The translations under genes were made by a program, and so were the position numbers. The notes under the pieces are model-generated. The model was not told where the DNA came from and made no database searches. It was given only the letters and a program-made list of their open reading frames with translations. Below, piece by piece: positions 39,415-46,043 of a stretch of DNA of 64,000 bases; positions within the stretch are counted from its first letter, which is position 1, and every line of letters starts with the position of its first letter. The stretch is taken from positions 62,001 through 126,000 of the forward strand of contig JBEKHB010000011.1 of assembly GCA_050012495.1 (NCBI GenBank). Direction: 5' to 3'. The stretch comes from BOG-1155 sp050012495. GTDB lineage: Bacteria > Desulfobacterota > Syntrophorhabdia > Syntrophorhabdales > WCHB1-27.

Positions 39415-40524
39415 TCAGTCCCACACACAGACCCAGCGTCCCTGGATCTGTCTCTTGACCATCGCGTCGGCAACGTCGTTTATTTGCTCCACCTTGAACT
39501 TTTTGGTAACGAGCTTGTCCAGCTTGAAATCGAACTTCATGGCAAGATCGGCAAGTCGCGGAATATCAATGTGCGTGGAGATGGAGCCGTATAGGGTCCC
39601 CATGATGGCTTTCTGGTGGAGCGGTAGGAGCATGAGCGGGAGGTTTGTGGTCTGGTCGAAGGGCGTAATGCCCGGGATGATCACCCTTCCCCCGATACCG
39701 GTCGACCAATAGGCCTGGATGATCGCGCCGGGATCTCCGATGGCCTCAAAGGCATACTGGACGCCGCCGCCGGTAAGCTCCTGTATCTTGGGGACAGGAT
39801 CTTCATTGGCGTTGCAGATGAAGTGGGTGGCACCAAATTCAAAGGCGAGCTGCTCTTTGCTTGCCTCGAGATCGACCGCGATCACCGGGTTTGCCTGGCG
39901 CAGAACCGCGGCGCGCAGGATGTTGAGCCCGACCCCGCCCAGGCCGTAAATAGCGACGGAATCTCCGGGCTGGATATTGGCGGTATTGGTGACCGTGCCC
40001 CAGCCGGTAGGGACACAACAGCCCATGAGGCAGGCCCACTCCAGGGGAAAATCCTTCCTGAGGGGAATCACACCGCCTTCAGGGACAACGCTGTAGTTTG
40101 ATAAGCCCGAGACGAAATTTCCATGCAAGACCTCCTTCCCGGCCTTATCTTTCAGCCGAGACGTCCCATCAAGCATCGTCCCCGCGAGAAAATGCTTGAA
40201 TGAGCCGCTGCAGATATTGCCCATCCCTCTTCGGCACGCCGGGCACTCTCCGCACGGCACCATCCAGGTGCCGACCACGTGATCACCCTTTTTGACCTTC
40301 GTCACGCCGGGACCCACGTCCTCGACGATGCCCGAGCACTCATGGCCCGCCACCAGGGGCATGGCAATGGGAATCTCACCCAAAAGCAAGTGGAGATCAG
40401 AATGGCAGTATCCGGTATACGCGTACTTAATCAGGACCTCACCCTGTCTCGGCGGTTCCAGCTCGAGTTCCTCAATGGTGTACGGTTTCTTCGGTTCTCT
40501 TAAGACTGCTGCTTTGATTTTCAT
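39415..40524 (-). CDS. NDMA-dependent (mycofactocin-linked) zinc alcohol dehydrogenase
   Basis: The second of two close ATG codons (40524) is best placed behind the AAAGGGGG site and gives 369 residues. It is a medium-chain dehydrogenase. Catalytic zinc motifs are GYCHSDLH and GHECSG, the structural zinc motif is CGECPACRRGMGNIC, and the cofactor motif is YGLGGVGLN. The segment CCVPTGWGTVTNTA and position next to mftA fit the NDMA-dependent family. In that family NAD(H) stays bound and mycofactocin accepts the electrons. It would oxidise an alcohol delivered by, or related to, the substrate of the neighbouring ABC transporter (inference). Confidence 0.9.
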   Translation of the reverse strand: MKIKAAVLREPKKPYTIEELELEPPRQGEVLIKYAYTGYCHSDLHLLLGEIPIAMPLVAGHECSGIVEDVGPGVTKVKKGDHVVGTWMVPCGECPACRRGMGNICSGSFKHFLAGTMLDGTSRLKDKAGKEVLHGNFVSGLSNYSVVPEGGVIPLRKDFPLEWACLMGCCVPTGWGTVTNTANIQPGDSVAIYGLGGVGLNILRAAVLRQANPVIAVDLEASKEQLAFEFGATHFICNANEDPVPKIQELTGGGVQYAFEAIGDPGAIIQAYWSTGIGGRVIIPGITPFDQTTNLPLMLLPLHQKAIMGTLYGSISTHIDIPRLADLAMKFDFKLDKLVTKKFKVEQINDVADAMVKRQIQGRWVCVWD

Positions 40525-40572
40525 AATCATTTCCCCCTTTCTCTTCAACCTGGCTCTGTTGTCGGGGTTTAC

Positions 40573-40611
40573 GCCGAAAGAGACCATGTCACTACTCAGA
40601 TCTCTTTCGGC
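40573..40611 (-). other. 11-bp hairpin between the LivK gene and the alcohol dehydrogenase gene
   Basis: GCCGAAAGAGA and TCTCTTTCGGC form a perfect stem with a 17-base loop in the 126-base spacer. No U-run follows. It could delimit the transporter transcript from the dehydrogenase transcript. Confidence 0.65.
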
Positions 40612-40650
40612 ATCACTCCCGGTCAGCTCATTAGTGCCGCATCTTCATCC

Positions 40651-41874
40651 CTATCGCTTGTCCCACGGGGGGGCCACTTTGACCTTCCATCCCCCGCTCC
40701 TCTCAAAGGGGTAGACCGTCTTGAGCTCTCCTTCCCACCACTGAAACCCCGGAAGGGGGAATATGGCGGTCCCGTCGGGGTTGTATTTCACGTCACCCAT
40801 GGTTGTGCCCTTGAAAGTGTTCGTCATAACAGCCTGTTTAACCTTGGCGCTGTCAACTGAGCCGGCCTTCTGGATGGCCTCCCAGAGTATCTGGCAACTC
40901 GCGTAATAGAGCCCTATGCTGACCGACCGCTTGTGGAATTTCTTGAAGTATCTTTCTCCGAGTTCTTTTCCCCCGGGAAACCCCCAGTTTTCCGACCAGA
41001 AACCGTCGGCGAGGATATAGTTCGCATCCTTGCCGAGGGCATTCCAGAAGTCGGTGTTCCACGTCCCCTTATATCCGTGGAGGTACTTCAGGTTAAGGCC
41101 CGCCTCCTTCATTTGGCGCACGAAGGTCACACAGTCTCCACCCGCGGCGAAAAGGATGGCCCCATCAACCCCCTTCGATTTCAGTTTGAGGATCTGGGAC
41201 GAGTAGTCCTTGGCCGCCACCCCGAGGGGCTCGTTCAAGACGATCTCCCAGTTGTACTTCTTCGCAGCTTCTGCCAGGCCACCGCCGAAGGCCCTGCCGT
41301 CAGCGGTGTCTTCCATCAAGAGGGCGAACTTCGTCGGTCTTTGAGCGGCCGGTATCGTATCGAGGACCTTGTATGGTACCTCCGCCCCCTTATCCAATTC
41401 GAAGAAAAACATTGTGGACCAGTTGAGCTTCGCTCCACGCCATACCACGGGGAAGCAGGTGTTGCCATGGTAATAGATCTTGAATTTCTCCGCGGCAATA
41501 GCGGTGGGCATCACGAAGTTCGCGGCGAATGAGGAGAGCAGCAAGTCGACATGATCGATTTTCACGAGTCTCTCCACGGCGCCGGCCCCTTTGCCCGGGT
41601 CACTCTCAATATCGGCGACAATGAGCTTCACGGGGAGCTTTTTGTTATACTGTTTCACGAAAATGCCGCCCTTCGCGTTGATATCCGCTACCGCCTGTTC
41701 ATAGGCCCACCTTTCCTCATTGCCCTCCTGTGACGCTACGCCCGTCACCGGCAGCGGCGTGCCGATGACGATCTCCTTCTTGCCCGCGGCCTGAAGACCG
41801 GCGGGCGAGAAAAAGAATGCCAGTGCGACGAGAACTAACAACCCCACAAGCCAAGTGCTCCGCAACTTCACCAT
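40651..41874 (-). CDS. Branched-chain amino acid-type ABC transporter, substrate-binding protein (LivK-like)
   Basis: The 407-residue protein has a signal peptide (WLVGLLVLVALAFFFSPAGLQAA) and a type I periplasmic-binding fold: IVIGTPLPVTGVASQEGNEE, YEQAVADINAKGG, LLSSFAANFVMPTAIAAEKF, and YASCQILWEAIQKAGSVDS. Members of this family bind amino acids, amides, urea or aromatic acids and alcohols, so the ligand is open. Its genes run in the same direction as, and directly ahead of, the mycofactocin dehydrogenase. This suggests the ligand feeds that pathway. Confidence 0.9.
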   Translation of the reverse strand: MVKLRSTWLVGLLVLVALAFFFSPAGLQAAGKKEIVIGTPLPVTGVASQEGNEERWAYEQAVADINAKGGIFVKQYNKKLPVKLIVADIESDPGKGAGAVERLVKIDHVDLLLSSFAANFVMPTAIAAEKFKIYYHGNTCFPVVWRGAKLNWSTMFFFELDKGAEVPYKVLDTIPAAQRPTKFALLMEDTADGRAFGGGLAEAAKKYNWEIVLNEPLGVAAKDYSSQILKLKSKGVDGAILFAAGGDCVTFVRQMKEAGLNLKYLHGYKGTWNTDFWNALGKDANYILADGFWSENWGFPGGKELGERYFKKFHKRSVSIGLYYASCQILWEAIQKAGSVDSAKVKQAVMTNTFKGTTMGDVKYNPDGTAIFPLPGFQWWEGELKTVYPFERSGGWKVKVAPPWDKR

Positions 41875-41983
41875 TTTGAACCCTCCTTTTTTGTTTTAGG
41901 AACCTGACAAACCCTTTACCCCCCTTTACCCGCTCTTTTGAAGCCCCCGTCCAAAAGGAAGGGCGCTCCCCGTCGAAGGGCGC

Positions 41984-42934
41984 TCACCTAGCGCCCCCTT
42001 TGCCTTTCGCTATACCCGTTACCCGGAGCCCCATCAATCCACGGGGCAGGAAAATAATGGTGAGGATGATAAAAAGCCCCGAGAAAATTGGATGGATCTC
42101 CGGCAGGAAATATCTCGCAACCTCAAAAACAGCGGTGAGAAGCAGACCGCCTATGATCGGGCCCGTTATCGTGCCCGCACCCCCCAGCACGCAGATGAGA
42201 ACGGGGTAGAGTGTCCAGTTCAAGCCGTAGAAACCCTGGGGATCGACAGTAAAGACGTAGTTGGCCAGAAGGGCCCCGCTCATCCCCGCAAGAAAGGCGG
42301 CAACGGCAAAGGAGAGGACTTTGAACTTCAAGACGTTGATGCCGTTTGCCTCGGCGGCCGCCTCGTCTTCTCTGATGGAGACCAGGGCAAGTCCTATGTG
42401 AGATTTTACCATGTAGAGCGAGACCGCGATGCTGAGCAGTGCGAGAAAGAGGGCGATGAAGTAGTGGGGTCTGATAGTGCCGAAGGAAGAAGCGGGAAGG
42501 AGAAGGCCCATGGGCCCTCCGGTAAGGGCGCCTCCTTGAATGGTGACGAGCCTCAGTATCTCCCCGAGACCAAGCGTCCCCAGAGCGAAATAGTCTCCCC
42601 TCAGCTTGGAGAGCAGGGGTATGCCGATAAGGATGGCGAGAATAGAAGCCGCCACCCCCGCCATAATTATGCCGATAGGACTAAGATAGCCGATCAATCC
42701 CCGGGACCAGGCGATGGCGACCACGTAACCACCGAGACCGAAGAACGCATGCTGGCCGAGGGATACCTGGCCGGTATAGCCGGCCACGAGGTTCCAGGAC
42801 TGCGCCAGGGTCACATAGATCGAGGCCATGAATAGAAAATAGATCAGGTAGGATTTCTCCGGATCGAAGACGAAGGGAACGGCGCAACAAGCTGCAATGA
42901 CGATAATCGGGGGGAAGAGTCTTCTTTTGGTCAT
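41984..42934 (-). CDS. Liv-type ABC transporter permease (LivM-like)
   Basis: The 316-residue membrane protein has about nine hydrophobic segments and the LivM signatures SWNLVAGYTGQVSLGQHAFFGLGGYV and DYFALGTLGLGEILRLV, plus the cytoplasmic coupling segment SIREDEAAAEANGINV. It overlaps the LivH-like gene by 4 bases. It pairs with the LivH-like protein to form the inner-membrane channel. Confidence 0.92.
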   Translation of the reverse strand: MTKRRLFPPIIVIAACCAVPFVFDPEKSYLIYFLFMASIYVTLAQSWNLVAGYTGQVSLGQHAFFGLGGYVVAIAWSRGLIGYLSPIGIIMAGVAASILAILIGIPLLSKLRGDYFALGTLGLGEILRLVTIQGGALTGGPMGLLLPASSFGTIRPHYFIALFLALLSIAVSLYMVKSHIGLALVSIREDEAAAEANGINVLKFKVLSFAVAAFLAGMSGALLANYVFTVDPQGFYGLNWTLYPVLICVLGGAGTITGPIIGGLLLTAVFEVARYFLPEIHPIFSGLFIILTIIFLPRGLMGLRVTGIAKGKGGAR

Positions 42935-43812
42935 AGCTTCGTACTCATATCGCGAGAAAATAGGCCCTCCGGCCTGAACATCAACACGAGGAGGAAAACT
43001 GCGTAGGAGACCACGTCAGCCCATCCGCCGGTGAGAAAGAAGGCTGCGTAGCTTTCGACGACGCCTAATAATATTCCCCCGAAAAGCCCTCCCGCCACGC
43101 TTGCCATGCCGCCGATGGCGAGGGCAATCATGGCCTTGAGACTGAAGACAAATCCGGAGAACGGGTCAAAGCCATAGGTTGTGGCCGTCGCGACCCCGGC
43201 CAAACCGGCCAGACCCATACCCAGAGCGAAGGTAATCGTGTTTACCGTGTGGGGGGTGATACCGACCATCATGGCATACCGAAGATTCTCCGATGCCGCC
43301 CTCACCGCCTTGCCCAGCATGGTCTTTTTTAGGAAGAAGGTCACTCCCGCCGTCCCCAAAACGGCCATCACAAATGCCATGAGCCGCACGAAGGAGATCT
43401 TTATCCCAAGAACGGTCAATGCGTAGGAGGCGTAGCTTGTCTGAACGGCCCTCGAATTGCCTGTAAACATCACGAACATAAGGTTTTCCAGGAGGGCCAT
43501 GAGGCCGAAGGCGATCAGCAAAGTGGGGAATTGCCCTGCCTGAGCCACTTTTCTGAAAAGGCCCTGATACAAGCCGATCCCGAGGATGAGGGACGCGGGC
43601 ACGATGAAGATGATCGACACGTACGGATCGATGCCCGTGAAACTGAAAAGCCAGTAGCTGCCGTACGCAGCCAGGATGATTATTGTCCCCTGGGCTATGA
43701 AGACTATCCGCATGGTTCCGAAGATCAGGCTCAATCCGATGGCCGCAATGCCGTACATTGTCCCCGAGAGAATGCCGTTGATCAGAACCTGCACAAGGAT
43801 GCTCGTAAGCAT
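42931..43812 (-). CDS. Liv-type ABC transporter permease (LivH-like)
   Basis: The 293-residue membrane protein shows the LivH pattern: INGILSGTMYGIAAIGLSLIF at the N-terminus, coupling region GKAVRAASENLRYAMMVGI, and KAMIALAIGGMASVAGGLFGGILLG near the end. It is 9 bases downstream of the LivF-like gene and overlaps LivM. Confidence 0.92.
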   Translation of the reverse strand: MLTSILVQVLINGILSGTMYGIAAIGLSLIFGTMRIVFIAQGTIIILAAYGSYWLFSFTGIDPYVSIIFIVPASLILGIGLYQGLFRKVAQAGQFPTLLIAFGLMALLENLMFVMFTGNSRAVQTSYASYALTVLGIKISFVRLMAFVMAVLGTAGVTFFLKKTMLGKAVRAASENLRYAMMVGITPHTVNTITFALGMGLAGLAGVATATTYGFDPFSGFVFSLKAMIALAIGGMASVAGGLFGGILLGVVESYAAFFLTGGWADVVSYAVFLLVLMFRPEGLFSRDMSTKL

Positions 43813-43821
43813 GGTCGATTC

Positions 43822-44544
43822 TTACCTCAGAGTGCCCATATACGCCCGGTGGATATCCGGATCGGCCAGGAGTTCCTTCCCCGTTCCCACCATAGTGATC
43901 CTCCCGGTCTTAATAACGCAGGCGCGGTCGGCGATCCTCAAGGCCTGATGGATATTCTGCTCAACGAGCAGAATGGTCATCCCCTGGGCCTTCAACGTCA
44001 CAATTGTCTCAAACACGGTCTTGACCACTATAGGAGCCAAGCCGAGAGAAGGTTCATCGAGCATGAGGAGCCTTGGTCTCGACATCAGTGCCCGGCCGAT
44101 GGCGAGCATCTGCTGTTCACCGCCGCTCATTTTCCCCGCCGGCTGGCTTTGCCGCCTTGCGAGTACGGGGAAAAGGCTCAACACCGATGCCAGGCTCTCC
44201 TGTTTGAGCGGCCGCGAACGTTTCGGAAAGGCGCCCAGTTCCAGGTTTTCCAGAACGGTCAAGTTGGAAAAAAGACCTCTTCCCTCGGGGACAAGAGAAA
44301 TGCCGAGGTTGACTATGGCCATGGGGCTCGTCCCGTCAACGCGGGATCCGAGGAGCTCTATTTTTCCGGAACAGGGACAGAGGAAACCGGAGAGTGTCTG
44401 GAGAATAGTCGATTTCCCTGCACCGTTCGATCCGATTATGGAGAAGATCTCACCCTCCCTCACATCGAAGCTCACATCCCACAAGGCCTGGGCATCGCCG
44501 TAGCGCACATTGATATCGGTGACGCTAAGCAACGGGTTCGCCAA
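43822..44544 (-). CDS. Liv-type ABC transporter ATP-binding protein (LivF-like)
   Basis: The 240-residue ATPase has Walker A IIGSNGAGKSTI, signature KMSGGEQQMLAIGRALM, Walker B LLMLDEPSLGLAP and the H-loop LLVEQNIHQAL. The shorter length and C-terminal end distinguish LivF from LivG. It overlaps the LivG-like gene by 20 bases. Confidence 0.93.
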   Translation of the reverse strand: MANPLLSVTDINVRYGDAQALWDVSFDVREGEIFSIIGSNGAGKSTILQTLSGFLCPCSGKIELLGSRVDGTSPMAIVNLGISLVPEGRGLFSNLTVLENLELGAFPKRSRPLKQESLASVLSLFPVLARRQSQPAGKMSGGEQQMLAIGRALMSRPRLLMLDEPSLGLAPIVVKTVFETIVTLKAQGMTILLVEQNIHQALRIADRACVIKTGRITMVGTGKELLADPDIHRAYMGTLR

Positions 44545-45256
44545 GGTATGCCTCCATCACCCTTTTGTCGTGAGCTATTTCCTTGGGATGACCTTCAGCG
44601 ATCTTCTGGCCGTAATCAAGAACGACAATGCGATCGCACAGGTTGAAGACCGCATCCATCTTATGTTCGATCCATATCATGGACAGGCCGCGGCTGCTCC
44701 TGATCGTGCGGAGTACCTCCATGATCTTTTCGGTCTCCGTCGGATTGAGACCGGCCAGTGGCTCGTCGAGGAGAGCAAGGGCCGGACGGGTTGCGATGGC
44801 GCGCGCGATTTCGACAAGCCTGCGGTCCGAATAGGTGAGATAAGCCGAAACCGTGTCTCTCACTTCTATCAGATCGAGCAGCTCAAGACACTCGACGGCT
44901 TCATCCAACGCCTTCCTTCTCTGGCCGGTCCTTCCATATACGGCTCCCACGAGAACGTTTTGCAGTACGGTCATGGAGGGACATATTCTCACAAGCTGGA
45001 AGGTCCTCGCAATCCCTCTTCTGCACACGGCGTGCGGCTTAAGGCCGACGAGGCTCTCTCCCATGAACCGGACCAGTCCGGCGTTGGGACGATAGACACC
45101 GGCTACGACGTTAAAAAGGGTGCTTTTCCCCGCCCCGTTAGGCCCGATGAGCCCCAGGATCTCCCCTCGGTTCAATTCGAAGCTCACGTCGATGAGAACC
45201 TGGAGCCCTCCGAAATACTTACTTACATGCGACACGTCGAGAAGCATGTCGGTCAT
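44525..45256 (-). CDS. Liv-type ABC transporter ATP-binding protein (LivG-like)
   Basis: The 243-residue ATPase has Walker A LIGPNGAGKSTLFNVVAG and the LivG-specific RGIARTFQLVRICPSMTVLQN. The signature motif is unusual: LTYSDRRLVEIARAIA in place of LSYGxQRRLEIARAL. Walker B is LALLDEPLAGLNP. It is the first gene of the transporter set. The 159 bases between it and the MoaD-like gene contain no further gene. Confidence 0.92.
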   Translation of the reverse strand: MTDMLLDVSHVSKYFGGLQVLIDVSFELNRGEILGLIGPNGAGKSTLFNVVAGVYRPNAGLVRFMGESLVGLKPHAVCRRGIARTFQLVRICPSMTVLQNVLVGAVYGRTGQRRKALDEAVECLELLDLIEVRDTVSAYLTYSDRRLVEIARAIATRPALALLDEPLAGLNPTETEKIMEVLRTIRSSRGLSMIWIEHKMDAVFNLCDRIVVLDYGQKIAEGHPKEIAHDKRVMEAYLGEPVA

Positions 45257-45415
45257 GAACCTTCCCGCCTACAAGCCTTACTCTCCCGCGACTTTCGCGC
45301 AGCGGATATGCACTCCGCGCTGCTACGGGTCACCGCAGCCGTCTTTAGTCCCTTTGCTATTTCAGAAACCGCCGCCGGCCGGCCTATGTCAGCCGGAGGC
45401 TGCCGCGTCGCCCCC

Positions 45416-45658
45416 TCATCCCCCCATCATGGGTAGGAAGAAGCTTATTTCCTCGTGATCACCGACCGTGTCGCGTGCTTTCCTGGAGACCCCCTGGGCG
45501 ATGATTATCCTCGCCTCCTCGGGGGGAAGGCGGAGGATCCCGATAAGGTCCTCATACGTGGTCCCTTCCTCGACGTGCACCGTGATCCCTGCCTGGGAGT
45601 CGTACCCGGCGACATGACGCGGCAGGGTACCATAAAGCTTCACTGTAACCGTGATCAC
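45416..45658 (-). CDS. MoaD/ThiS-family ubiquitin-like sulfur carrier
   Basis: Starting at the GTG at 45658 (after AAAGGG) the protein has 80 residues, VTVKLYGTLPRHVAGYDSQA at the start and ISFFLPMMGG at the end. The C-terminal Gly-Gly is the thiocarboxylate site of MoaD-type carriers that donate sulfur to molybdopterin. A dedicated copy near a tungsten AOR fits a role in making the tungsten-pterin cofactor. Such copies often accompany AOR genes. The frame is open to 45823, but the upstream part looks non-coding. Confidence 0.82.
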   Translation of the reverse strand: MITVTVKLYGTLPRHVAGYDSQAGITVHVEEGTTYEDLIGILRLPPEEARIIIAQGVSRKARDTVGDHEEISFFLPMMGG

Positions 45659-45880
45659 ACCACTACCCTTTAAAACCCCCGGAGGCGGTCCGACTCCTCC
45701 TCCGGTACGGTAAACGAAACGTCGTGAATTTGATTTCGATGGATAATGATATCTGCCGGGGGGCGTTGTGGCTATACGTAGGGTTACGTATCCGTAGCTG
45801 AAAATGCCCCTAATTTGAATCACGGCAGATTTTGGCGGCCGGTTTTTTTCGGTCTTCCTTCAATAGAGATCCCCCACTTG

Positions 45881-45984
45881 CAGGGCAAACGCATTTGGAA
45901 ACTGGTCTACCCGGCCGCGCCGCATCTCAGGAAGGGTGCCATACGGCCTCACTCAAATTGAGCTTTCCAAATACGTTTGCCCTG
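45881..45984. repeat. 104-bp element with 21-bp terminal inverted repeats (MITE-like)
   Basis: CAGGGCAAACGCATTTGGAAA (45881-45901) and its inverted copy (45964-45984) differ at one position and enclose 62 bases. Size and structure suggest a miniature inverted-repeat element or the ends of a deleted insertion sequence. No clear target duplication is visible. It lies in the 385-base gap between the MoaD-like gene and the histidine kinase gene, which holds no other gene. Confidence 0.6.
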
Positions 45985-46003
45985 AAGGCCCCGGGAAAGG
46001 CAG

Positions 46004-46032
46004 TTGTGAAGAGGTATGTTTTGGTCTATAAT
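46004..46032 (+). promoter_or_regulatory. Possible sigma-70 promoter ahead of the histidine kinase gene
   Basis: TTGTGA (46004-46009) and TATAAT (46027-46032) are 17 bases apart. Transcription would begin about position 46039, only a few bases before the ATG at 46044. The message would then be nearly leaderless, or the true start is a later in-frame ATG (46140 or 46158). Confidence 0.5.
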
Positions 46033-46043
46033 GGGAGAATCCG

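Noticed and set aside
41920..41995. GGGCGCT repeats at the LivM 3' end
   Set aside because: They are short, partly inside coding sequence, and do not form a convincing terminator or regulatory element.
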